From: Scleroderma bovista
Taxonomy: Eukaryota; Basidiomycota; Agaricomycetes; Boletales; Sclerodermataceae
NCBI GenBank assembly: GCA_037178675.1
Contig: JAYMGJ010000161.1
Location: forward strand, 1 to 64,000
Length of the DNA: 64,000 bases
Direction of reading: 5' to 3'
The stretch's first letter is position 1, and each line of letters starts with the position of its first letter. A model generated the notes under the pieces. It ran no database searches and had not been told where the DNA came from. It was given only the letters and a program-made list of their open reading frames with translations. A program made the translations under genes and the position numbers. Shown piece after piece: positions 49,757-61,896 of this stretch.

Positions 49757-52413
49757 ATGGCTGAGCTCGAGTCGCCTTCAGGAACCCTTCCTCCGATCCC
49801 AGATGACTTGACCCTCGCACAGTTCATTCTAGATTCCTGGCACCCCTCGAGGCCCGCTCAAGCACATGGTGTGCCGTGGATAATCGAGGATCATACTGGA
49901 GTGAGTCGGGGATTGGACGAGGTGAGTTTGTTCGACCCCATTAACAGGGGTGTTGGCGCTACGCGCCTTGGTCGGTGTCTTGGGTAGGAAAAACTAACTA
50001 GGGAGGTTGGTTGTGCAGTTACGCGAAAGAACCTCATGCCTTGCGAACGGGTTGAGTTTCAGGTTTAATATCAGTACGTGTCAAACCGTAGATCATCTAT
50101 TATGGTTAGCTCTGATCATTCGTAGAGGAAGATGACATCGGTAACTCAAGACATTCCTTCGGGCTGTTTCATTTCCGTACTGAGCCATACCATAGTCCTC
50201 GTATTCAGTCCAAATCATCTTGGTTTGTTTTGAATGTACCCTCTGGAGAGATGCGAAATACTCATTGTATGCACAGATTATCTAGTCGTTACCTGGGCCA
50301 CCCACAGGCTGGGTTCCATCATGTCGTGAGTTACTTGATCATATTTGACATATGGAAGTCTCATGATTGCACAGTGGTGCAAACCCGTCCTTCACACCAG
50401 CTGAGCTAGCATACCAGATACAAGCGACTAAAGCCTCTTTGCTTGTCACTCACCCAGATACTTTATCTGTCGCACTGTCTGCTCTCCGAACTGCCAAGCT
50501 ACCTACAGACCGCGTCGTCGTTTTTGATGGTGAAAGTCCATCGCCGACGAAGAAGACATACCCGACGGTCCAGGATTTAATTAACCAGGGGCTATCGACA
50601 CCTGCCTTCCGTGACAGAAAGTTAAGTCCGGGGGAAGGTAAAACGAAGATAGCCTTCCTCAACTTTTCCAGTGGAACCACTGGGCGACCGAAGGTAAGCC
50701 AGATGCGTAACGCGTTTGATATTAGATGATTTGATTCTGGAACGATAGGCGGTTGCTATTCCTCATTATGCCCCCATAGCCAACATTATTCAACTTGCTG
50801 TTCATCACAAGGTGAATGAGGACTACACTCGATGGGAAGACCAAAGATTTCGACCTAGTGATATCTGTAGCGCTGGTGAGTACCCCATCTTTAGAACCTG
50901 TTGGTGGATGATCAGGAAATATTGGGCCAGTGTTACCCCTATATCGTGAGTGTTAACTGTTAACCCTGCGCCGAAGCTTTGAATGACGCAAGTCAGATAT
51001 CTATGGCATGGTGTTTAATGTAAATTCCACGATTGACTCTCGAATTAATACCACATGGTTCATTCCCTTTTCATAGACCCACTATATTTTCTTTTGCGGA
51101 GTCCGTGATTTCCCTGCTGTTTTACAAAGTTAACATGTGCTTCAGATGACCGCGGTTCTAACCACCACCCGTTTCAACTTCCTGGATCTCCTGCATAGCA
51201 TCGTGAAATACCGTATCACACACCTCATGTGAGTAAAAAAATTATCCTCTGTTTACCTTTATATGTAAACATGGTGCTTCAAACAGGCTTGTGCCTCCAC
51301 AGGTGGTCATGTTCTGCAAGGTACATAACTCTGACGTCACTTCATTCAACGGTTTCGTTAATTTGTGGGATGTTTAGCACCCTGCTGTCTCACAGTACGA
51401 CTTTAGTCATGTCCGATACGTGACTTCTGGCGCGGCACCTCTTTCCTGGGAATTGATGAACCGACTTGTTGAGATTTTCCCTAACGCCAACATAGGGCAG
51501 AGCTATGGTTCGTACATTCTCGTGTCCAATATTGCCTAGGTCATCTTGTTGATTATAGGAACTACGGAGTCGTGCACTGTGATCACGACTTGCTCGATTG
51601 ATAAACAACGCGACCTGAGTGGAAGTACTGGTCAGATTCTACCCGGTATTACTGCCAGAATCGAGAAAAGTGATGGGACGCTTGCTCGCTTCGATGAACC
51701 GGGTGAGTTGGTGGTCAAAACACCATCACTAGCGTTGGAATACGCAGGAAACCCCAAAGCGTATGTCATTTTTAATATCTGGTTTTCAGTTGATGTATTC
51801 GTCGTCCAGCACACGGGAGACATTTGTGAATGGGTAAGTACAGCATCCTCATTTCCCGAATATGACTGACAATTTCTTAGCTGGCTTCGTACAGGGGACG
51901 AGGTTAAAATGAACAAACACGGAGAGATATTTGTGCTCGATCGTCTAAAGGTTAGTAAACCCAATTCGATGCGACCGAATGCTAATGCCAATACAAGGAA
52001 ATGTTAAAAGTGAAAGGTTTTCAAGTTGCTCCAGCAGAACTCGAAGGCTGCATCCTTGGTCACCCCGATGTCGAGGATGCATGCGTCGTGGGCGTTCCAG
52101 ACGAGTATAGTGGGGAGCTTCCCTTAGCCTTTGTCGTTCTCCGCCAGGAAACAGCCATGCGGACGAAAGGAAGCTCGAATACCGGGGATGAAATAAAACG
52201 GTCTATTGCCAAGGTGTGTTTGGTATCCCTAGCCAAACCGTTTTTGGATCTCAACCACCACTCAAAAACTAGCATGTAGCTGATAATAAAGCTTCATACA
52301 AGCAATTGGCAGGAGGCGTGGAATTTGTTGATTCTATTCCGAAGAATCCGAGCGGAAAGCTGCTCAGGCGTGTGCTTAGAGACAATGCTCGACGCCTACG
52401 ATCGAAGCTGTAG
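49757..52413 (+). CDS. AMP-forming acyl/aryl-CoA ligase, tandem copy 2
   Basis: Paralogue of the gene at 46416-49083 in the same orientation, with the same exon layout and near-identical motifs. It starts [21 protein letters not shown]3 is SSGTTGRPK near 50666, A5 reads SYG-TTES instead of STEG, and A8 [14 protein letters not shown] and [11 protein letters not shown] are present. It ends RLRSKL at 52413, again SKL-terminal, so a peroxisomal location is likely if the signal is used. The substrate-pocket region differs (for example VITTCSIDKQRDLSG against [15 protein letters not shown]), suggesting diverged specificity. All splice sites checked by eye keep the frame open. Confidence 0.88.
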
Positions 52414-52566
52414 ATGACGTGGACGTAGTCAACCGTGTAATCTAGATTGATCTTGTAGTGTGGGATCTACCTCTACATAGCATCGCAAGGCGCATACGCG
52501 TCCCAGTCATAGCCAAACAGTTTGCCTCTCACCTGAACGTTCCCGTATTCGTCTTGGGGTTGCTGA

Positions 52567-54938
52567 ATGTCCACTCGAGTGCAGCTTTACGTCTACGATC
52601 TCAGCAATGGCTTAGCTGGACAATTGTCCATGCAAATGACTGGGCGACAGATCGATGGTATTTGGTTAGTGGGGCTTTATGTGTTCGGTTCGCTGTTATA
52701 ACTGTGAATTTACTTTGAAGGCATACGTCCGTCGTTGTCTTTGGGAAAGAGATCTTCTATGGCCAGGGTATTAGCATTACACCTCCTGGCCAATCCCATG
52801 TACGTGAGCGAAGCTCTCTCATTCTAGCAAAAATGTCGACCTGTCGTTAGCTCGGACAGCCGCTTAGAGTCATTGAAATAGGAGAAACTGCCATAGACGA
52901 AGAGACTTTTGAACAATACCTCATGGAGATCCGTGAACAATACACGTCAGAGAAGGTCAGTGATCGATTTGCGGCTCTCTACTATGGCGTGCTAACTTTC
53001 CATCCCCACCTGCAGTATCACTTGCTAGGTGAGAAACATATTCATTGAAGCTATCGAGCGTTTTCTGGACAGCCATCAGACTTCAATTGCAACACCTTTA
53101 GCAACGACTGCGTTGACTTCTTGACGGGGCAAAGCATACCCGAATATATTAAATGTGATTCCCCGAATACTAGCTATGATCCATGGAATTCGGTATGACT
53201 AACGAATCACTTTAGCCCTTCCAGCGGACTTCCTTTCGACGCCTTTCGGAGCAGCACTTAGGCCAAGCATAGATGCCATGTTTCGCCGCGGGGCAGTTTC
53301 AGAGATCCCTACCCCACCCCCAGAAGCGACTCGTGCTGCTGCTGCTGTCTCACCGAATCCAGCTCTCGCAACTAGCCTCCTTCAGAGTGTGGCAGCGCAC
53401 GCTTCCACTCACGGTTTATCGAGACCATCTGGTTCATACCCTACCCCTGCACCGACCTCTCCACCTACTCCCTCTAATGTAATGCAAGTTAGGAATTGCA
53501 GCGATCCTACATCCTTTCAGTCCCTCCTCAGAAATAACCGTGCTGTCATCGCCTTCTTTACCAGCGCCAATTGTGGTCCTTGTCGCATGATCGAGCCGGT
53601 ATTTGAGGATCTTGCAAAGAACAAAAGCAAGCCTGGTGCGGTTGCATTTGTCAAGGTAGACTTAGCAGTTGGGATGAGTGCTGCTGTCGCTGCCCCATAT
53701 GGAGTTCGCGCTACCCCCAGTTTCATTTTCTTTTTGGATGGAGGAAAGGTGAGGGAGTAGAAAATGGGGTGCTCCACAGTCAGTTGATTGGATCTTTTTA
53801 CAGACGCATGAGTTCAGAGGAGCAAACGTACTAGAATTACGAACCCAAGTGGATTTGCTTATTTATGCAGCATTTCCCCGTGAGTATACTTTGATTCCCG
53901 ATGATACAGGCTCACCACGTTCGCGATTCAGCCCACCACCACACAACACTGTCTCTTCCAGCGGTAGAGTCCATATCACTCAATCCCATACTCTTCACGC
54001 AAGTTCCCAAACTTGACACCTTGCTAGCCAAACTCAACGAGTTCATTGATTCGGCGCCCTCTTGGACCAGTCCAGTTACTCAGGCGCAGGTCAAGCAGGT
54101 TCTAGCGAAGACTATCATTCCTTTCCTGAAAGCATCTTTTACTACTCCACCGCCACCGCAGCCACCAACGGCACCGTTTGATTCTTGGTCAGCCCTTGCA
54201 GCAAGTTTGGTGTCAAACCTGCCAATTAGTAATCTGTTCCCATTGGTCGACATTTGGCGTGTCGCGCTGCTCAACCCCAAATTCTCTGAGTGGAACAGCA
54301 ACAGGAATGCATCCAAAAATACAATTGGCGTGCTTTTGTCGAGGACCCTTGAATCAAAGGGTGTTCCTCGGAATTACCAGCTTACTGTCCTCAGAATGCT
54401 CTCGAATGTGTTCTCTAACACGAATTTAGCACGGCAGTGCGTTGTATCCATGCGGAGTGACCTCACTTCACTTCTCGTATCAGCATTGCTGCATGAGGAC
54501 GCGGGAGTCAGGACGGCTGCTGCAAGTCTGGCCTTCAATGTCGCTAGTTACCTCCAGAAGCTGAGGCTCGAGAAGATGAAGTCATCATGCAACAGCAGTA
54601 TCGACCCTGACGAAGACGCAGAGTGGGAAGTTGAGATAGTCAGTGCGATTCTCGAAGCAATTGGGCAAGAGAACACGAGTGGGGACTCGGGTAAGTTGAG
54701 TCTATCTCTGATGGCCCCTCAGTGTGATCTTTCTGTGACAGTCCATCGTCTCGTGGCCTCGCTGGCCTTGCTTCTGCGCTTCTCGCCGTTTATGGAGCAC
54801 CTGACTGCTTTGATGGATGTGTTACAGTCTCGCAGCATCTTAACTGCGAAATTGTCGGATGGGGATGGCACTGGCCATCCCAAGCCAGAGGTTCGCAAGC
54901 TGATTTCGGAGGTTGCAGAGAAGCTTTGTCCTCCATAG
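52567..54938 (+). CDS. PPPDE peptidase-thioredoxin-PUL fusion protein
   Basis: Three domains in one protein. The N-terminal PPPDE/DeSI-type cysteine peptidase has its histidine in IWHTSVVVFGKEIFYGQGI and cysteine in DFNCNTFSNDCVDFLTG, the two catalytic residues expected for removing SUMO/ubiquitin-like tags. The middle thioredoxin domain contains the redox motif CGPC (FFTSANCGPCRMIEPVFEDL, encoded near 53560) and the cis-proline loop ATPSFIFF. The C-terminal helical PUL domain (from about 54010) has RNYQLTVLRMLSNVF and ALLHEDAGVRTAAASLAFN, which in other proteins binds Cdc48/p97. It starts at ATG 52567 (MSTRVQLYVYDLSNGLAG) and ends at 54938. The layout is known in other fungi; together it suggests a Cdc48-linked deconjugation factor (inference). 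Confidence 0.9.
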
Positions 54939-55229
54939 ATGTAACTATCTCTGTACTTGCTCGGTCATACATAGAATCTGTGTCACGGCCCGCTATATCC
55001 GGCACCGTGTTTGTCTGCGAAATCACAGGCTAGGACTCATGCAGTTACCGGTCATCGACAATCACGGTGGGCCCTTTGAGCCTTACAGCCTCCCACCATC
55101 AACACCTTTCGCTGCAGGTGTCGATTTCATATCCTCTCTAACTCCATTTCATAAATACGCTGATCTCGGGGTCGTGGAAGTGCAGTGGCTCACCCATTGC
55201 ACAATAACACTCGAGTATCAGTCTACCGC

Positions 55230-57730
55230 ATGCTTAGATTGCCCAGCAGGAATCTGGCCCATCGCTCGTCGCGTGCGCCGGTACGTAAATCAAACCCTAC
55301 TATGCACTATTCACAATCTAGTTCCCGACTCACGCGTTCTCCAGCCCACACATCATATGGCATCTCGTTCTGTGAAGTCATCTGCGCCACGCAGATCCCA
55401 ACAACAGACCCCAGAAAGCTATGTTTCGGACCCATCTGCTGGGAATATGTTACGTTTCCAAGCTTCGTTACCCCGGCTTCCAGTACCCCCCCTTTCCACT
55501 ACAGTTAGCAAATATCTCGATACCGTGAAACCCCATCTCACCGAAATAGAATATACCGCTACGCAAGCTAGTGCACAAGATTTCCTCAGCTCACCCCAAG
55601 CTGCTGAGCTTCAAGCGCGTCTCGAAGCACGCGCAGCAGACCCTTCCATCAAGAATTGGCTAGCCGACTGGTGGAATGAAGTGGCTTACATGGGGTATCG
55701 CGATCCTGTGGTCGTCTACGTCAGCTACTTCTATGTTCATATCGACGATCAAAGGAGGCGCGACCCTGCAAAGAGGGCAGCTGGTCTTATCAAGGCCATG
55801 CTTCCTTTTAGACACCTGGTCGAGTCGTGAGTGTGCCACCTACCAAGGGTCTTGGCCTGTTCTTATTAATGATCCAACCGTAGAAAGGAGCTTGAACCCG
55901 ACAAAGCCAAGGGAGCACCACTCTGCATGGAGTCATACAAATGGCTGTAAGTAACGAGTCCATTTCCGGTGAAGGACCCTTGTTCAATCCACTTGTGCAG
56001 GTTCCACTCGAGTCGATACCCGGTTAACCCGTCTGACAAGGCCAAGAAATTCGATCCTACAGCTCATAATCATGTCGTCTTTGTGAGGAGGAACAAGTTT
56101 TTCGAGGTGCCCTTGGTGACCGAGGAAGGCAGGGAACTTAGTGCCGCTGAACTTGAAGTGTGGGTAGTTTACACGTTGAACTTAACATCCGTGGAGTTAA
56201 CCTTGCTACTCGTACAGTCAGGTCGAACGTGTCATCCGACTGGCCGGAAATGATACCAGCGTACCTGTGGGGGCTCTAACAAGCGAGAACCGTGACACCT
56301 GGGCTGATGTAAGTCTTCAGATCCATTGAGACCTGTGATTGACGTGGTTCCTACCACCACCACACGAATTAGGCACGTGAAGTGCTGCTGGCTGCCTCGC
56401 CCCTTAATGCCGAATCGCTCGAACGAATCGAGTCTGCAGCCATAGTAGTATGTCTGGATGATACCAAACCTGTGACTCGAGAAGATATCTCGTGGGCATG
56501 TTGGGTGGGAGACGGACGCAACCGCTTTTATGACAAACATCAACGTAGGAGAATATATTACCTTTCATCTTCCAATGAAGCTGACGACTTCACAGTGATT
56601 GTGTTTGATAATGGACGTTCCGGTTTCCTTGGAGAGCACTCGTGTATGGATGGGACTCCAACTCTCCGCTTTAATGAATTCATGCTTGCCAGCTTGGCCG
56701 CGGATAAGGTGGACCTTGGGCCACCACGCACCACGTCCACAGGCGCGGGCCTTCCACAGCCCACGGAGTTGAAGTTCGAGTTAGATGCAAGATGCATGAC
56801 CTACGTCGGTGAGGCATGCAAACATTTTGATGAGCTTGTGGGAAAGCACGACATGGAAGTAAGTATAGCTCTTCGATTGACATATGAAGTTCGCGAGGCT
56901 TATCCATACTCCATTTCTTAGGTGTTGCATTATGAAGGTTATGGGAAAGAAATGATAAAGAAGTTTAGGGTGTTGCCTGATACATGGGTACAGTTAGTGA
57001 AGCAGCTCGCATTCCACAAGATGTTTAATCGCCCGGGGGTAACGTATGAGAGTTGCCAAACGCGGAAGTATCAATTGGGTAGGACAGAGGTCATTCGAAG
57101 TGCAAGTTCTGAGAGTAAAGCGTGGGCGGAGGCTATGCTGGACCCTGACGAAACTGTGAGTGCTGCCTCACCCTTGATAGACCTCCCACGTGAATATTCA
57201 TATGACTGACTTGGAAATGGTGTTCACTAAATGATCTGACATCTCCATACCCAGGATCAGAATCGGAGTGTGCTGTTCCGGCAAGCTGCTGCGCGCCATC
57301 TTCAGTATGTGACATGGGCGATCGAGGGAGAAGGTGTTGATAGACACCTCTTCGGACTGAAGAAGATGCTACGGGAAGGCGAGCCGATACCCGAATTTTT
57401 CTCTGATCCGGCCTATGGGAGGACTAACCACTGGGAGCTGTCGACATCCCAGCTCTCTTCCAAGCTAATAGATGGATGGGGTTACGGGGAGGGTGAGTGA
57501 TTAATTCTGTGCATGCACTCGTCGACTGACAGTTGTTAGTTGTACCGGATGGTTATGGCCTTTCTTACTCGATTGGCGATCACTACATTCGCTGGACCAT
57601 AACCTCGCTCAAGAGGGGAACCAGGGAGTTGAAGCATTACCTAGCAGAAGCTGCTACGGAGACACGGTTCATGCTTGATCGGGCCGCAGCGGCTAGGGAG
57701 AAGGCGGACGGCGGTAAGACAAAGCTTTAA
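55230..57730 (+). CDS. CAT2: Carnitine O-acetyltransferase
   Basis: Transfers acetyl groups between CoA and carnitine for shuttling between peroxisome, cytosol and mitochondrion. Exon 1 (55230-55280) encodes MLRLPSRNLAHRSSRAP, an arginine-rich presequence. A 64-base intron joins it in frame to THHMASRSVKSSAP, where an internal ATG at 55357 offers a leaderless start. The fold includes LPRLPVPPLSTTVSKYL, WWNEVAYMGYRDPVVVYVSYFY, the catalytic histidine in GEHSCMDGTPT (near 56630), HYEGYGKEMIKK, QLAFHKMFNRPGVTYES and GYGLSYSIGD. It ends GKTKL at 57730; TKL is a weak PTS1-like tripeptide. The two starts and the tail fit dual targeting as in yeast Cat2. About ten exons, no lesion seen. Confidence 0.93.
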
Positions 57731-58693
57731 TGATGTCCGCCCAATGTCTGTCGTGTTGGTAATCCAAGAGTTACATGTTTCATTTGCGAAGGAGCTTTTC
57801 ACTCGCCTCGGATACGAGCACATAAGCATCGCCACCGCAGTCTGATTGAAGTTATATGCGTGTACCCTGCCAGGGATGCCAGGGAACCCTGAGCCAAACC
57901 TGCAGCCAATGGGAACGTTAACTTCCATCCACGTTACAGCACTTTTGGTGACGTTGACTGATCGAGATAGTCGGCCGCCCTCTCTCTTGATGCGCAGGAT
58001 GCTCATGATGCAACATTCTCTCGAGACGACGTCCCTAGTCAGTAGAATTTCCTTTCGAAAAAGAGGGGAAAGACAAGATGAGCACCCGCGGTGCAGTGGC
58101 CGCCCACGGGAATGCTCCATTGTTCTTCCCAAGGCAAGTCACACCTGGCTCCGCATGGAACTTGACTGTGCATGAAAGGTTTGCAACGAACGGCCTATTC
58201 CCGATGTGGCTTGCACCAGTGCATAGTTGTAAATCCTGGTTCGGCAGTTGGGTGTAGAGGACTTGGTCACGATCACTTGGACTGGCTATGAATGGATCCA
58301 GGCTGGTCATGCACCTTCCTCCTTGAAATCGCCTGGTGGGAATGGCGAACGGTTTTGCTTGATCAGTGTGGGTGTGACGTATGCGTGTCCTATCCGCTCG
58401 GACGATAAGGGACATGCAGGAAAATGGGGGGACGATGGCCACGACTCGTCTGGTGAAGATTCAGCTGGTCCATTTCCGTCGTGTGGCAGCATCTATGACC
58501 AGCAGAGTTGAGTTTACTTTCCAGTGGGCCTTGGATCGCGATTTGGCGTCTCAAAGGTCTGCCGTGGGCGTCTGTGGTTAATATAATTCCTTTGGCCTGA
58601 GCCCCCCTTGTCCGTTCAATTCGGGCCTCTTCTTGCACCTCCGTCCTTATCATACACAGACTTCACCCAACCTCCCCCGTCTCACTATTAGAA
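57731..58693. other. Intergenic region
   Basis: About 960 bp with short overlapping ORFs on both strands and no recognisable motif. The right-hand part, up to 58693, probably contains the promoter of the Zn2Cys6 regulator (pyrimidine-rich CCTCCCCCGTCTCAC just before its ATG). Confidence 0.5.
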
Positions 58694-61600
58694 ATGTACC
58701 CAAATGCATCCCCTGCATCGTCACTCCGTGCCCCCAAACGCGCCAGGAATGCTCCAGAGTTTGCCTTGGACAATCACGACGCACACCCGACCCCTGATGA
58801 TCCCCTCCCATCCACCAGAAAGACTCATCACAAAAAACAGCCATTATCATGTGCAGAATGTCGCAGGTATGTGTGTCATCCCCGTGTTGCATCCCGCTGA
58901 ACCAGTCCTTTCATAGGCTCAAGCTCAAGGTGCGCGCCCTTTTACACTATCTATACTTACTGTAGCGACCAAATGTTGCTATAGTGTGACCGTGTATTTC
59001 CATGTCAATCGTGCTCCAAGCGTGGATGCGCCGAAATATGTCCCGATGGTAATGCCGCCATGTTCATCAATCTGAAATACTCCCGTTGATCATCCTCTAG
59101 GTGCTCTCACATCAGGCAAAGGGAGCAGGTCCGTCTTCCAAATCATCCTTCAGAGACGTCTCGGATGACATAGTATAACAGGTTCATACTCGCCAACACG
59201 GAGCAACTTCACGCAAAAATCATACAAATGAGCGATCGAATCAGACAACTCGAAGACGCACTTGGAAAGTGTGCTTCAGACCCCCATCCCCTTCTACAGA
59301 AAGGCTTGCTGCAAATAAAAAACTCCCTTGAACTTTATAGCCCACTACATACCACATCACGATCTCCCCACTTTGATACCGTCCCCCCCCAACCTACAGG
59401 GAGCATTCACCAACATTCCCGGCGGTCCGAGGTACCCTCTCCCGAATATCCCTTCTTTTATCCGCTGATGTGTCCCCTTGCTCCAGGAAGACACCAGCTC
59501 AACAGAGAATATGATATTAGATGAACCAGGCCGGCTTTCTCCCGAAATCGAGAAGCTCAGCCAAACATTCCCATATCCCTGGTTACTCAACAATCCCATG
59601 CGTGACCGCATTTACGAAATGCTGCCACCTCGCGAGGATGCAGAATACCTATGCACACAGGCTCGCCTCAATGTCCTTTGGCAGTACGTTCCTCTCATCC
59701 CTGTCCTTCGTAATCCTTTGTCACACGTACCAGGTACAACTTAGATCCGAGCGAAACTTGGCTCCCAAATCTGGTTCATCACGTATACACTACACCTGTC
59801 AAGGACATTTCTTTCCGCAGGCTTTCCTTACTATTTATAATGATGGCAATAGGGACCCTCGTCGACCTCAATCAACCAAATGACTCCCCTAGAGCGGAAG
59901 TATATCATCGACTTGCGCGTGCATCTCTCTGTGAAATGAATTTGATGGATGAGCCCAGTTTCGACCTTCTCCAGACATTGGTGCGTCTGTCGCTCTCCGT
60001 TCACTCTATACTGCTTCATATGACCCAGTTTTACATGATTTGGTATCTCTTGATCTTCTCAGACAAAAGCCAAGGAGTCGCATATGCATGGAGTATTATG
60101 GGACTTGCCGTGAAGTTGGCACAGAGTGTGAGTTTTCTGCATCTTGTTCCTTACATCCATCAACATAACTTGGCTGTTAGTTAGGCCTACGTGCGTGAGG
60201 CAAGTCTTTGGCATCCTACCGCTTGACAGCTACGTTTTGCAGACCGTGAGGGTAACAGGAAAGTCATACCAGAAGAGTCTGAACGTCGAAGAATGCTCTT
60301 CTGGGAACTTCTTAGTTTGGACGCGCGTCTGGTGCGTAAGGCAGCTGCGCTTTCTTTCGATCTTCCTGAATGATTACAAAGGCCCTCTCCCTTGGACGTC
60401 CGCCCTCGATTTGTTTAGACCATGTAGACTGCAAACGCCCCTCTTATACTGTCCTCGATGTGCACTCTGCTGGTGGACGCAGGTCTTGTATGTGATGCGT
60501 CATCCTCCGACGTTGATGTTAAAGGACATGACCATGTAGATCATGAATGGAAGCATGGCTTCTTCCTTCACTGCTTGACACCTGTATTGAATACAGCAAT
60601 ATCTGCACAACCGCAACCATACCCAAAAGTCCTCGATGTCGATCGAGCCGTTCGAAGCTATTCCATTCCTCCAATCCTTGACATATTCAGCCATGAAGCG
60701 GTTGCCAATAGTCGGCAGCTAGGTATGCAGCAGGTCCTGGCATCCTCTGGTCGCGAAATAGGTGCTCATTCGGCTGTATGAACCTTCCGAGAGCCATAAC
60801 TCACACCTGTTGACAGTCCTGCTCCAACTGCACAGAAATTTCTTCACCGAGGCTCTTAACAATTATGATGCCTTCTCCTATCAACACAAACTTGCACCAT
60901 CTGTCGTAGCGACCTACTTCAGTGCTACGCGTCTCATCGCTACCTTGAAAACCATGGAGGAGCGAGAACCGCTATTGAGCAAACGCTTCATGTGTTTCTG
61001 GTTCAACGCATTCTCGGGGGCTGTAAGTATATATATGGTGCCCTTGATACGAGCGACTGACTTTGGTTGTTAGGTTGTTTTGTCACTGATAGTGTCTAGG
61101 ACCCCCTTCCTCAGCTTAGCACCCTGGGCCCTCCAAGAACTTAGTGTTGTGCACCACTTATTTGCAAAAGTTGCCGAGAAGTGTTCCCAGGTTGCCCAAG
61201 CACTGGTTACGTCTTTTTCAACAATCCTAGTTCTTGCTCACTTATCTCCTTAAATTCCAGCCCTTACTGACCAAGATTGTCGAGAAGTCTTGGAGATCCT
61301 ATGTTCAATGGCGGAACGCAACAGAGGATCGCTCGGCAATGGTAGTTGATGGGCTCGACAAACCCGCAAGAAACAAGCGGGTGTTAACGAGCCAGGGAAC
61401 GCCGTCATTTGATGCCGCCCACCCTGACTTGCTTCGATGTCTTCAAGACATTGAAAAACAACCTTGTCCGCCAGTACATGAATTGCCACCGTTTGTATCA
61501 AAAACGAGGCCGGATCCGTCAAACGCATGGTGCGACTCGGACGTGCGTCCAGAACAGTCTGCTGCCCATGACTTGTCAGCAGATATGTTGGCCCTTGCAC

Positions 61601-61761
61601 TCGGGCGGAACGCTGAGTTGAAATCTGTGAAACATGTGTCTGACTCCACAACATCAGGTGCAGGGTCACAGAGGGTAGGGAATCACACATTCAATTTCGA
61701 CTTTGGCGCACTGGCATCCAACGTGGAAAACCAGAGCAACACGTACATGACCTGGTTCTAG
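58694..61761 (+). CDS. Zn2Cys6 fungal-specific transcription factor
   Basis: Starts at ATG 58694 (MYPNASPASSLRAPKRARN). Short exons build the binuclear zinc cluster CAECRRLKLKCDRVFPCQSC plus the sixth cysteine in SKRGCAEICPDG, followed by a linker and dimerisation coiled coil (LHAKIIQMSDRIRQLEDALG). The middle-homology Fungal_trans domain lies at about 59.8-60.5 kb: AWSIMGLAVKLAQSLGLHRD and RRMLFWELLSLDARL-ALSLGRPPSI. Later exons continue through RNFFTEALNNYDAFSY and PWALQELSVVHHLF and end at 61761 with YMTWF. About 13 exons. The intron near 60487-60538 must use the acceptor at ATGTAG to keep the frame (GGRRSYHEWKHG). Target genes unknown; the neighbouring acyl-CoA and carnitine genes are suggestive but not evidence. 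Confidence 0.9.
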
Positions 61762-61896
61762 ATTAGTAGCGAGGACTTGTATGTATTTATGAGACGCTTA
61801 CATAATATGTGTTTCTTTGACGCTTTGGGTGGCGGGCACTCGGCAGACCACGACCACCGCCGCTAGCGAACAAACTTTACAGTAGGGGCTCCCAGC

